12,120 nt of DNA from Candidatus Albibeggiatoa sp. nov. BB20. GTDB lineage: Bacteria > Pseudomonadota > Gammaproteobacteria > Beggiatoales > Beggiatoaceae. Positions 1 to 6,517 of the stretch are shown in pieces (position 1 is the first letter of the stretch; every line of letters begins with the position of its first letter). Location: contig JADGDW010000009.1 in the NCBI GenBank assembly GCA_016744725.1, positions 36,080 through 48,199 of the forward strand, in the 5' to 3' direction. The notes under the pieces are model-generated. The model did no database searches, was not told the DNA's origin, and saw nothing but the letters and a program-made list of their open reading frames with translations. Made by a program: the position numbers and the translations under genes.

Positions 1-577
1 CTGTGAAATCAGGATCGTTTGGACATGGTGTATAGAAAAAACGTGCTGTAGTATCAGGCTCGCCTTGACACAATTGGTGAAAACCCTCATTGCCCATGTT
101 ATAAACATAACTGGCGTTGCCTGCTTCCAACAATGAGACACGGCTGATGCCTACCCCAACTGCTGTGATACTAAAATCTAAAAAGCCGAAACGATGGTAA
201 ATCGCTGACATCAAACCATCGATTGAACCTTTATAATTTTGGTCGCCACCTGAAATATTCTCCGACACCGTTCTGGATAAATAACCTGCTTGTATCACTC
301 GATCTCCGACCGAAACACCAGTAAAACCGCTCAACCCTTCTGTTTCAAAATGCCCAGACGCATTGTTTAGAATTAAAAATTCTGCGTGATTGGCTGCTGA
401 CTGTTGCAACAAACTATTTTGCGCCAGCTCGGTCATATCAGTTTGTTGACGCAATTGGTTAATGTAAAGATAAGCACTACTTAAATCCGCTCCATCAAAC
501 ACAATTTCTGCTTGCACAGGCGTAAGTGATAAGAGTGATAGAGGTAGCGTGTACATCACCGACTTTAAACGAAACAT
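1..577 (-). CDS. Exported CAP/SCP-domain protein, 3' end beyond window
   Basis: The first 192 codons are visible; the C-terminus runs off the left edge. Translation starts MFRLKSVMYTLPLSLL and has a typical signal peptide with likely cleavage after VQA at residue 23, so the protein should be exported. A CAP (SCP/PR1, YkwD-like) domain follows. Its signs are the AANHAEFLILNN helix, then GHFETEG, then SENIS (cf. the family GENI motif), then HRFGFLDFSITAVGVG. His and Glu residues of the presumed CAP cavity are present. The ATG at 575-577 is preceded by AGGA at good spacing. Bacterial CAP proteins are secreted or periplasmic and mostly of unknown biochemical role, so I assign only the domain. The gene is divergent from recX. 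The visible part has a Cys pair near its end (QLCQGEP and TPCPND) beyond the CAP core. Confidence 0.85.
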   Translation of the reverse strand, partial: MFRLKSVMYTLPLSLLSLTPVQAEIVFDGADLSSAYLYINQLRQQTDMTELAQNSLLQQSAANHAEFLILNNASGHFETEGLSGFTGVSVGDRVIQAGYLSRTVSENISGGDQNYKGSIDGLMSAIYHRFGFLDFSITAVGVGISRVSLLEAGNASYVYNMGNEGFHQLCQGEPDTTARFFYTPCPNDPDFT

Positions 578-669
578 AATTTTTCCTACTTAAGAATATA
601 GTTGCTACATAGTCTAGTTTAGTTTAAGCGTTAATGCCTATTTTTTTGGCTAATATGAGGCGTTTTTTT

Positions 670-737
670 GAATCTTATTGATTTTTACACGATGATTTGG
701 ATTTGTGAAATAATGTAGGTTTAGAATTTTATTGATT
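670..737. repeat. Short direct repeat in the CAP/recX divergent intergenic region
   Basis: GAATCTTATTGATT (670-683) recurs as GAATTTTATTGATT (724-737), a 13 of 14 match spaced 54 bp apart. Both lie between the divergent starts at 577 and 745. They could be a tandem operator, or chance similarity in AT-rich DNA. No LexA-like CTGT-N8-ACAG box is seen in this interval. Confidence 0.3.
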
Positions 738-744
738 AATTATT

Positions 745-1191
745 GTGACAAAAAACGATTTTCAACAGGTGAATCAAAAAGCATTGCGCTATTTAGCCAA
801 CCGCGAGCACTCACGTTTAGAGCTTCAACAAAAGTTACAAGCTCATGATTTTGACAGTGCAATAATCGATGCAGTTTTAGATGATTTAGCCACTCGTGAT
901 TATCAAAATGATCGACGCTTTGCGGAAAGCTATACCCGTTATCGAATCAATAAAGGTTATGGCGTGATCTATATTCGACGGGTTTTACAACAACGAGGTG
1001 TAAATACAGATATTGTGACCCCAGTATTAGCAAAACATGAGCATACTTGGTTTGATTTGGTGTGTAAGGTACAACAAAAACGATTCCATACTGGACCAAA
1101 TAATCCACGTGAATATGCAAAACAAGTGCGATTTTTGCAATACCGAGGTTTTACCCAAGAGCAAATTCGTTATGCTTTTGATAATGAGTAG
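745..1191 (+). CDS. recX: Regulatory protein RecX
   Basis: RecX binds RecA and its filament in the cytoplasm and modulates recombinase and SOS co-protease activity. The 148-residue length is normal. Family features in order are ALRYLANREHSRLELQQKL near residues 13-31, DDLATRDYQNDRRFAESY near 46-63, then RYRINKGYGVIYIRRVLQQRG near 65-85. These are the tandem three-helix RecX repeats, with the usual G-rich helix start and R-L-Q pattern. The start is GTG at 745: an in-frame TGA lies at 733-735 and no ATG or strong Shine-Dalgarno sequence is visible, so initiation may be weak. recA is not upstream here; the neighbour is a divergent CAP gene. recX is therefore not in the classic recA-recX operon, at least not directly. 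nnr follows 91 bp downstream on the same strand. Confidence 0.93.
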   Translation: MTKNDFQQVNQKALRYLANREHSRLELQQKLQAHDFDSAIIDAVLDDLATRDYQNDRRFAESYTRYRINKGYGVIYIRRVLQQRGVNTDIVTPVLAKHEHTWFDLVCKVQQKRFHTGPNNPREYAKQVRFLQYRGFTQEQIRYAFDNE

Positions 1192-1282
1192 TAAATACCA
1201 GTGATAAAAACCTAGCCATGATGAGAGCATTGATAATTAATACTTTACTGTTATATTTTAAAACTAAATATAGGATAACTTT

Positions 1283-2836
1283 ATGAATATTCAGGCATTA
1301 CCTTTTCCTCTATATCGAGCAACCCAAGTCCGAGAATTAGACCGTATTGCTATTGCTGATATGGGTGTATCAGGTGTATGTCTCATGGAACGAGCGGGTA
1401 GTGCTGCGTTTCATTTATTAGAAACCAAATGGCCTAAAGCCAATCGGATCATCGTAATATGTGGGATCGGAAATAATGGCGGTGATGGTTATGTGTTGGC
1501 GCGTTTGGCCTTTCTAGCGGGTTATGATGTGACCGTGCTGCAATTAGGCGATATTAAAAAGCTCAAAGGTGATGCCAGAACCGTTTATGAAACCATGACA
1601 GAAGTTGGTTTATCAGTCCAAGTATTTGCTGAGAAGAAATTAAGTGTGGTTGATGTCGTTATAGATGCTTTGCTGGGCACAGGCTTAAACCGTGAAGTGA
1701 AAGGCGAATGGAAAGAAGTGATTGAAGGAATTAACCGTTGTCAATGTCCTGTGTTGTCACTTGATATTCCATCAGGCTTACATGCGGATACGGGCAATGT
1801 CATGGGAGCTGCTGTTCATGCTCAAGCCACTATTAGCTTTATTGGATTAAAACAGGGTCTATTTACCGCTGAAGGGCCAGAATATTGTGGCAAAATTTGT
1901 TTTGATGACTTAAAAGTGCCATCTGAAATTTATAAGCAAATTAAAAGTCACATTGTACGGTTTGATTATGATGCCTTAACCCATTTACTGCCACGTCGGT
2001 CGCGGGTGGCGCATAAAGGTAGTTTTGGCCATGTATTAATTATTGGTGGTGACGTAGGAATGACAGGGGCTGTCCGATTGGCAGCAGAAGCTGCATTAAG
2101 GGTTGGCGCAGGCAAAGTTACTGTAGCAACTCGAAAAGCCCATGCGATGCTAATTAATATGGGTTGTCCTGAATTAATGTGCCGTGGTGTTGAAACTCCT
2201 GAAGAACTCGCACCATTATTAGAATCCGCAGATGTTATTGCAATAGGGACTGGATTAGGTCAATCAGATTGGGCTAAAAATTTACTTGACACGGTGAAGT
2301 GTTTAGACAAACCCATGGTTATCGATGCCGATGGGTTAAACTTGACTGCTCAACATCCATTCCGTTTTAAAAATAGCATTATTACCCCACACCCCGGAGA
2401 GGCTGCTCGATTATTAGAAACGACTGTCACTGAGGTACAGCATGATCGATTTGCAGCAGTACAATCATTACAATTGCGTTTTGGTGGCGTGTGTATTTTG
2501 AAAGGTGCGGGTACTTTAGTGGCTGATCCCAAAGGTGGCATTGGGGTATGTACGGTGGGTAATCCGGGGATGGCGGTCGGTGGTTCTGGTGATATGTTAA
2601 CGGGGGTGATTGCGGGTTTACTTGCTCAAGGTTTGAATAATGTGGCAGCGGCACGTTTAGGAGTTTGTCTACATGGTCAAGCAGGAGATAAGGCTGCTCA
2701 ACAAGGTGAACGCGGTATGTTGCCCAGTGATTTATTTCCTTGGCTGCGATTTTATGCTAACCCTGAGTTACAGGAGCAAGCTGAACAAGCACTTAAATCT
2801 TCATCGGCTCGTTGTCAGTTTTCTATTACGAAATAG
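1283..2836 (+). CDS. nnr: Bifunctional NAD(P)HX epimerase/dehydratase
   Basis: This cytoplasmic metabolite-repair enzyme epimerises R-NAD(P)HX and dehydrates S-NAD(P)HX back to NAD(P)H using ADP. Two domains are fused as in the usual bacterial protein of about 500 residues. The YjeF_N epimerase (about 10-225) has GIGNNGGDGYVLAR at 61-74 and VIDALLGTGL at 126-135. The ribokinase-like dehydratase (about 235-495) has HKGSFGHVLIIGG at 244-256, DADGLN at 348-353, ITPHPGE at 367-373 and GNPGMAVGGSGDMLTG at 427-442. All key motifs look intact. The start is ATG at 1283 with AGGAT at 1272-1276 upstream. In many gammaproteobacteria this gene precedes tsaE; here it is followed by a hairpin and a repeat-rich interval. 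The C-terminal 20 residues or so (QALKSSSARCQFSITK) are a non-conserved tail. Confidence 0.96.
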   Translation: MNIQALPFPLYRATQVRELDRIAIADMGVSGVCLMERAGSAAFHLLETKWPKANRIIVICGIGNNGGDGYVLARLAFLAGYDVTVLQLGDIKKLKGDARTVYETMTEVGLSVQVFAEKKLSVVDVVIDALLGTGLNREVKGEWKEVIEGINRCQCPVLSLDIPSGLHADTGNVMGAAVHAQATISFIGLKQGLFTAEGPEYCGKICFDDLKVPSEIYKQIKSHIVRFDYDALTHLLPRRSRVAHKGSFGHVLIIGGDVGMTGAVRLAAEAALRVGAGKVTVATRKAHAMLINMGCPELMCRGVETPEELAPLLESADVIAIGTGLGQSDWAKNLLDTVKCLDKPMVIDADGLNLTAQHPFRFKNSIITPHPGEAARLLETTVTEVQHDRFAAVQSLQLRFGGVCILKGAGTLVADPKGGIGVCTVGNPGMAVGGSGDMLTGVIAGLLAQGLNNVAAARLGVCLHGQAGDKAAQQGERGMLPSDLFPWLRFYANPELQEQAEQALKSSSARCQFSITK

Positions 2837-2856
2837 AGTGATTGGATTTGCAGTTC

Positions 2857-2884
2857 GCCCATTATCCAGTTTTGAATAATGGGC
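2857..2884 (+). terminator. Hairpin just downstream of nnr
   Basis: GCCCATTAT (2857-2865) pairs perfectly with ATAATGGGC (2876-2884) across a 10-nt loop, 21 nt after the nnr stop. Position and 9-bp stem fit transcription termination. There is no clean U tract after the stem (AGTTGTTAAGTT), so it may instead be a 3'-end stabilising hairpin. Confidence 0.5.
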
Positions 2885-2908
2885 AGTTGTTAAGTTCACA
2901 ATACATCT

Positions 2909-2941
2909 GTAGGTTGGGCTTCGTTCCTCAACCCAACCTAC
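2909..2941. repeat. Palindromic dispersed-type repeat (GTAGGTTGGG stem)
   Basis: GTAGGTTGGG (2909-2918) and CCCAACCTAC (2932-2941) form a perfect 10-bp stem around a 13-nt loop. Palindromes of the form GTAGGTTGGG...CCCAACCTAC are common dispersed intergenic elements in many gammaproteobacteria and cyanobacteria (recalled, not searched). It lies between the convergent ends of nnr and the 142-residue membrane protein, and could work as a bidirectional terminator. Confidence 0.65.
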
Positions 2942-2959
2942 CGCGCTAATGTGGCCACA

Positions 2960-3388
2960 TCATTTTACAAGGGCTTCTCCACAATGATTTTCAAAAAATA
3001 ACCTTACCTTACATAGCAAGTTTTTTGTTTGATTTTGAGGGAAGTAATCAACTTCTTTATTAGTTTTTAAAATAAATTTAAAACCTTTTCCTTTTCGCGA
3101 ATCATTGATTTCATAAATGTTTTCAATATCAGGTAAATAGATTTTCTTTATTTTGAATATATTCATGTACAGATATAAACATTCATTTTCAATTTTACAG
3201 TGAGGAAAAATAAACAAAAATATAATTTGTAAAACATTAAACAAGCAACCAAAAGCTACCATCCAATAGTAAATAGCCACTGCCATCTTCTGTTGATGAT
3301 AACTCCATATTAAACCTATAAGAATTAGGATGGATATCATAAGCATTATTGGTTCATTCCAGTCTCTTTGCACTGACATATTGATCAT
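2960..3388 (-). CDS. Small two-helix membrane protein of unknown function
   Basis: I do not recognise this 142-residue protein. Two hydrophobic segments, about residues 13-29 (IMLMISILILIGLIW) and 38-61 (AIYYWMVAFGCLFNVL and on), are separated by a short polar stretch (SYHQQK). A soluble beta-rich C-terminal domain of about 80 residues follows, with the pattern MNIFKIKKIYLPDIENIYEI then GKGFKFILKTNKEVDYFP. Two transmembrane helices followed by strands alternating I/L/F with short turns recall small bacterial PH-like (bPH) or YdbT/YcxB-like membrane proteins; this is only a fold-level resemblance. The ATG at 3386-3388 has only a weak upstream purine run; the alternative ATG three codons in (MSVQ) is possible. 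It is more AT-rich and lysine-rich than its neighbours and is boxed in by palindromic repeats on both sides. It probably is a real gene, but its role is unknown. Confidence 0.6.
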   Translation of the reverse strand: MINMSVQRDWNEPIMLMISILILIGLIWSYHQQKMAVAIYYWMVAFGCLFNVLQIIFLFIFPHCKIENECLYLYMNIFKIKKIYLPDIENIYEINDSRKGKGFKFILKTNKEVDYFPQNQTKNLLCKVRLFFENHCGEALVK

Positions 3389-3404
3389 AGACCCTGAATT
3401 TTGC

Positions 3405-3451
3405 CTCGTTCCTACGTGGCACGTAGGAATCCAGTCCAGACGCGTTGCGTC
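3405..3451 (+). repeat. REP-like element, copy A
   Basis: This 47-bp unit starts CTCGTTCCTACG and carries two perfect stems. TTCCTACGT (3409-3417) pairs with ACGTAGGAA (3421-3429). GACGC (3439-3443) pairs with GCGTC (3447-3451). Copy B at 3502-3548 matches at 39 of 47 positions. The CTCGTTCC-stem-GGAATC layout is like dispersed REP-type elements seen in many gammaproteobacteria. It lies just upstream of the 142-residue gene start. Confidence 0.75.
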
Positions 3452-3462
3452 ATGAGTCTACT

Positions 3463-3477
3463 CGACGTGCCACGTCG
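3463..3477. repeat. Perfect hairpin between the two REP-like copies
   Basis: CGACGTG (3463-3469) and CACGTCG (3471-3477) are perfect inverted arms around a single C. With the flanking 47-bp copies it probably forms one composite extragenic element of about 145 bp. ATTCCCAC at 3485-3492 is the reverse complement of the GTGGGAAT in copy B, which suggests a degenerate inverted half-copy. Confidence 0.6.
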
Positions 3478-3501
3478 TGAACACATTCCCACAAAACTTA
3501 T

Positions 3502-3548
3502 CTCGTTCCTACGCGATGCGTGGGAATCTAGTCCAGACGTGTTGCGTG
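3502..3548 (+). repeat. REP-like element, copy B
   Basis: This second 47-bp copy lies 97 bp from copy A in the same orientation. The first stem is kept despite sequence change: the T-A pair in A (3417/3421) is C-G in B (3514/3518), and T-A at 3413/3425 becomes a T-G wobble. The second stem is weaker, with a wobble and a terminal mismatch. It lies between hisC (convergent side) and the 142-residue gene. Confidence 0.75.
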
Positions 3549-3596
3549 TAGGTGAGTTGGTAAATTCCCTTTACTTAAATGTATCATACAAGCTAA

Positions 3597-4700
3597 TTAT
3601 TTATTATCTAAACAAGATTTAATCGCTTGAATAAACCGAGTGTTTTCGGCTTCAGTACCAATACCGACACGAATATATTGAGGCATTTGATACGCGGTAA
3701 CAGGACGCACAATCACGCCTTTATGTAATAAAGCATGATAGATTTCATCACCATTGCCGACATCAACCGCAATAAAATTACCCACAGAAGGAATATAGCT
3801 TAATCCCATCGCATCAAATGCTTCTGTTAGCTGATGCATTCCAGCCTGATTCAATTTGATACTATCTTGAATGTATTGCTTATCTTGTAAAGCTGCCGTC
3901 GCGGCCACTAACGCGAATTGATTGACGTTAAATGGCTGGCGAACTCGGTTCAATAAATTAGTAACATCAGGATGAGAAAGTGCATAACCAACACGTAAGC
4001 TGGCTAAACCATAAGCTTTGGAAAAGGTGCGGGTCACAATTAAATTTGGAAATTCACTAAGCCACTGACTGGCATCTGGATAATCTGGCTCAGCCACATA
4101 TTCAATATAAGCCTCATCTACAACCACGATTTTATCTTCAGGGACAGCGTGTAAAAATGCTTTAAGCTCAGCTTGCTTAACCCAAGTTCCTGTAGGGTTA
4201 TTAGGGTTGGCAATGAAAATAACCCGTGTTTCAGGCGTTAAAGCAGCTTGCATTGCAGCCAAATCATGTCCCCAATTCTTGGCAGGTACTGCATTATGTT
4301 TCGCGCCAATTGCTTGTGTCACCAATGGATATACTGCAAACGCATGTTGTGAATACATTGCAGCTAAATCAGGTGTGAGAAATACCCGCGCAATCAATTC
4401 CAGCACATCATTTGAGCCATTACCCAATGTGATGCAATCCATATCGACCTGATGTTTGGCTGCTAATGCTTGTTTTAAAATAAAGCCATTGCCATCAGGA
4501 TAACGGCCTAATTCTGGCAAGCTGCCTTGAATAGCTTGTTTAACATGGGTACTTATGCCTAAAGGGTTCTCATTAGAAGCTAGCTTAACCGCATTTTTAA
4601 TGCCGTATTCACGTTCTAGCTCTTCGATAGGTTTGCCTGGCTGATAGGGCTTAAGACCTTGTACCCCTTGCTGGGCTAATTGGAAAGTATCACAACTCAT
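3597..4700 (-). CDS. hisC: Histidinol-phosphate aminotransferase
   Basis: This PLP-dependent class I/II aminotransferase makes L-histidinol phosphate from imidazole-acetol phosphate and glutamate; some HisC2 forms also take aromatic keto acids. Its 367 residues are normal for the family. Motifs seen are KLASNENPLG at 39-48, RYPDGNG at 66-72, GNGSNDVLEL at 93-102, NPNNPTG at 165-171, VVDEAYIEY at 193-201 and RTFSKAYGLASLRVGYA at 224-240. K228 is the Schiff-base lysine. R236 and R344 (IRVGIG) are the likely phosphate/carboxylate contacts. The start ATG at 4698-4700 follows a purine-rich AGAGAAA. The gene stands alone rather than in a his operon or a pheA-hisC-tyrA-aroA cluster, so HisC1-versus-HisC2 naming is not settled by context. 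Confidence 0.96.
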   Translation of the reverse strand: MSCDTFQLAQQGVQGLKPYQPGKPIEELEREYGIKNAVKLASNENPLGISTHVKQAIQGSLPELGRYPDGNGFILKQALAAKHQVDMDCITLGNGSNDVLELIARVFLTPDLAAMYSQHAFAVYPLVTQAIGAKHNAVPAKNWGHDLAAMQAALTPETRVIFIANPNNPTGTWVKQAELKAFLHAVPEDKIVVVDEAYIEYVAEPDYPDASQWLSEFPNLIVTRTFSKAYGLASLRVGYALSHPDVTNLLNRVRQPFNVNQFALVAATAALQDKQYIQDSIKLNQAGMHQLTEAFDAMGLSYIPSVGNFIAVDVGNGDEIYHALLHKGVIVRPVTAYQMPQYIRVGIGTEAENTRFIQAIKSCLDNK

Positions 4701-4818
4701 AATTATTTCTCTTTGTTCATCAAATTGAGCAGGATTTTAGCATTAATTGTTAGTTAGCTCTAAATTTGTCATTGAAAATCTAATCCATTTTTTGTTTACG
4801 CTGCATTGATTGGTCATG

Positions 4819-4865
4819 AAAAATAGGGAATAGGCTATGTGATGATGTATTCATCTTCTATTTTT
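4819..4865. other. Nested stem-loop in hisC/DUF2892 intergenic region
   Basis: The 294-bp gap (4701-4994) between the divergent genes holds a nested inverted repeat. AAAAATAG (4819-4826) pairs with CTATTTTT (4858-4865) and encloses GATGA (4841-4845) and TCATC (4851-4855). On the plus strand the T-rich 3' arm gives it a weak terminator look. It could be the end of a small transcript or a regulatory structure. The rest of the gap is AT-rich with no other feature I can support. Confidence 0.3.
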
Positions 4866-4920
4866 GAAATAAACTTATTCAAATCATTCAATTATACAAA
4901 ACCATTATAAATTAACAGAA

Positions 4921-4948
4921 TTGTTACCTATTATGATTTTTTTAATAT
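4921..4948 (+). promoter_or_regulatory. Possible sigma70-type promoter for the DUF2892 gene
   Basis: TTGTTA (4921-4926) and TAATAT (4943-4948), 16 bp apart, each match 4 of 6 consensus positions. TATGAT at 4955-4960 is an alternative -10. In DNA this AT-rich such matches are frequent, so this is a weak call. Confidence 0.28.
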
Positions 4949-4982
4949 TTACGGTATGATAGGGTTTATTTTAAAACAGGTT

Positions 4983-4990
4983 GAGGGAGA
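4983..4990 (+). promoter_or_regulatory. Ribosome binding site that sets the DUF2892 start
   Basis: GAGGGAGA lies 4 nt before the ATG at 4995. The upstream in-frame ATG at 4956 has no such site, so 4995 is preferred. Confidence 0.75.
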
Positions 4991-4994
4991 TAAT

Positions 4995-5252
4995 ATGCAA
5001 AATGTAGATGGTTTAGATAAAGGCTTACGGGTTGTTATTGGTAGTGCTTTAGTAATGAGCGCTCTTATTTTATATATTTTATATCCTGAAGACTGGGCTA
5101 AATTAGGTATCTTTGCTTATATTTTTAGTATTGGTGGGGCTGTTGCAATGATAACGGGTTATGCTGGTTTTTGTCCTTTTTATTTACCATTTGGCATCTC
5201 TTCATCTCATCCTAATCAAAAGCTGGCTCAGCAACAAGCCGACAAGAAATAA
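4995..5252 (+). CDS. YgaP-like (DUF2892) small inner-membrane protein
   Basis: This 85-residue protein starts MQNVDGLDKGLRVVIGSALV. It shows the DUF2892/YgaP-transmembrane pattern: an N-terminal amphipathic stretch with D-K-G-LR, a first hydrophobic helix (VVIGSALVMSALILYILYP), a second helix (LGIFAYIFSIGGAVAMITGYA), then GFCPFYLPFGISS near the end. The Cys-Pro motif after the second helix is typical; stand-alone family members are small membrane proteins, and in E. coli YgaP the domain follows a rhodanese. No rhodanese is fused here. Its role is unknown; links to sulfur or persulfide handling come from family context only. The tail is hydrophilic (SHPNQKLAQQQADKK). It is transcribed divergently from hisC and convergently with nadK. 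Confidence 0.85.
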   Translation: MQNVDGLDKGLRVVIGSALVMSALILYILYPEDWAKLGIFAYIFSIGGAVAMITGYAGFCPFYLPFGISSSHPNQKLAQQQADKK

Positions 5253-5258
5253 TCATTC

Positions 5259-5320
5259 ACAACTTGTTATGAAGCACGCCTGAGTTTAAATAATTTTTGC
5301 CGTGCTCCAAATTAAGTTGT
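5259..5320. terminator. Composite inverted repeat between convergent genes
   Basis: ACAACTT (5259-5265) mirrors AAGTTGT (5314-5320), and AGCACG (5273-5278) mirrors CGTGCT (5301-5306). The 7-nt gaps between outer and inner arms are equal on both sides, so the arms are in register as one interrupted stem of about 62 nt. It lies 6 nt after the DUF2892 stop and 78 nt beyond the nadK stop. That fits a shared bidirectional terminator, though no strong U tract is present. Confidence 0.45.
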
Positions 5321-5397
5321 ACAGTCTAAAAATCAACCCAAAATCATCAGCTATTTTATCTGCATTTCGCTGAGTATCAAGAAAGATAATGAGAAGA

Positions 5398-6273
5398 TTA
5401 AACCCCTTTACCCCAATCTAATTTAGCACGTAATGTTGTGTAATGATCGTGACCTTGTGGATGAATCAAGCGGATATGCTGGCGCTTTTCTATGGCAACT
5501 CTATCCCCCGGAATCAATTCTTGACACAAAACTCCATCAGCATTGAGTTGTGCTTGTCCTGATTGTTCCTGCGCAATAGTGATGTGTACGCAACTATCTC
5601 CATCAATCACGATAGGGCGGCTGGTTAGGGTATGTGGGCAAATGGTTACTAAGACCAAGGCATTTAAGGAAGGATGAACAATAGGCCCGCCCGCAGAAAG
5701 TGAATAAGCGGTTGAACCTGTTGGAGTTGAAACCACTATACCATCAGCACGTTGTTGATTGACAAAATGACCGTTAACCTTGGTTTCGAAGCTCAGCATG
5801 TGCGACATATTCCAACGATGAATAACCATATCATTCAATGCATTACAATGAGATAAGCACTGTCCATTACGATACACTTCGCCATAAATTAAAAAGCGGT
5901 CTTCTTCAATGAATTGCCCTTCGAGTAGGATTTCATGTAAATAAGTATCCATCTCAGCAGGATTAATATCAGTCAAAAAGCCTAAGCGGCCTAAATTTAC
6001 ACCAAGCAAACAAACATCATGTTTAGCTAATAAACGTGCCGCTTGCAACAAAGTACCATCACCACCAATAGCAATGACTAAATCGCACCGAATGCCTAAG
6101 GCTTCCGTATTTGCTGCAACACTAATATTATGATGTGCTAATAGACGGGAACTCGGTGCATCAATGATAATTTCAACATCATCATAATTTTGTAGAATAA
6201 CCACTAAATTTTCTAAAGCTGTTTTAACTCGTGGGTCGCCCCGTTTCGCAATGAGACCAATACTTTTAAACAT
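5398..6273 (-). CDS. nadK: NAD kinase
   Basis: NAD kinase phosphorylates NAD to NADP with ATP (or polyphosphate) in the cytoplasm. Its 291 residues match the gammaproteobacterial enzyme. Motifs are AIGGDGTLLQAARLL near 68-82 with the catalytic Asp in GGDGT (D72), LGVNLGRLGFLTDI at 90-103, ALNDMVIHR near 145-153 (the ND pair), and ADGIVVSTPTGSTAYSLSAG at 176-195. PICPHTLTSRP-like (TICPHTLTSRP, 210-220) is the conserved core that follows. The start MFKSIGLIAKRGDP is normal for the family (FKTIGLVGKP-like). The ribosome site is weak. TACAAT on the minus strand at 6306-6311 could be a -10 box, but no good -35 is seen. It stands alone, with the S8 protease gene divergent upstream. Confidence 0.97.
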   Translation of the reverse strand: MFKSIGLIAKRGDPRVKTALENLVVILQNYDDVEIIIDAPSSRLLAHHNISVAANTEALGIRCDLVIAIGGDGTLLQAARLLAKHDVCLLGVNLGRLGFLTDINPAEMDTYLHEILLEGQFIEEDRFLIYGEVYRNGQCLSHCNALNDMVIHRWNMSHMLSFETKVNGHFVNQQRADGIVVSTPTGSTAYSLSAGGPIVHPSLNALVLVTICPHTLTSRPIVIDGDSCVHITIAQEQSGQAQLNADGVLCQELIPGDRVAIEKRQHIRLIHPQGHDHYTTLRAKLDWGKGV

Positions 6274-6517
6274 AGTGCGTTATATCAACAAGAAACAAGT
6301 AGCGCATTGTACCGTAACAACCCTATTCTGTACTATAAAATTTTACAAACCACTCATGTGACAAAAAAATGATTCCTTCCCCTATAAATATCTAAATACA
6401 AACAGTTTACCTATTTTCCTTTTGAAATAGCCCCTAACGTCAAATATCTAACAGTCCATAGTCAAAAAAGCTATACTAATGCGCAATAACCTAATCTGTA
6501 TTTAGGAGAAGATTATC
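6274..6517. promoter_or_regulatory. Divergent nadK/S8-protease intergenic region
   Basis: This 244-bp AT-rich region carries the promoters of both genes. TATACT at 6472-6477 is the best -10 candidate for the protease, but without a good -35. AAATATCTAA occurs twice (6386-6395 and 6442-6451), each 2 to 6 bp after a CCCCTA, which may be a repeated operator-like motif. TGTGA at 6357-6361 is only a CRP half-site. Nothing here is decisive. Confidence 0.35.
6504..6509 (+). promoter_or_regulatory. Ribosome binding site for the S8 protease
   Basis: AGGAGA lies 8 nt before GTG 6518 and 14 nt before ATG 6524. The spacing favours the GTG start (MNMNIS) over the ATG. Confidence 0.75.

Noticed and set aside
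1027..1230. 67-residue minus-strand ORF over the recX 3' end
   Set aside because: Antisense shadow of recX with no recognisable family.
2350..2879. Three ORFs inside or across nnr (63, 75 and 68 residues)
   Set aside because: Out-of-frame shadows of the well-conserved NnrD domain; the last overlaps the nnr stop without a ribosome site.
3401..3622. 73-residue plus-strand ORF over the REP-like copies
   Set aside because: It is translated repeat sequence, overlaps the hisC end and has no ribosome site.
4956..4994. Upstream in-frame ATG of the DUF2892 gene
   Set aside because: No ribosome site; the GAGGGAGA before 4995 sets the start.
5259..5320. Integron attC-like site
   Set aside because: No RYYYAAC/GTTRRRY core sites at the ends and no integrase nearby.
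6357..6361. CRP binding site
   Set aside because: Only a TGTGA half-site; no TCACA at 6 bp spacing.
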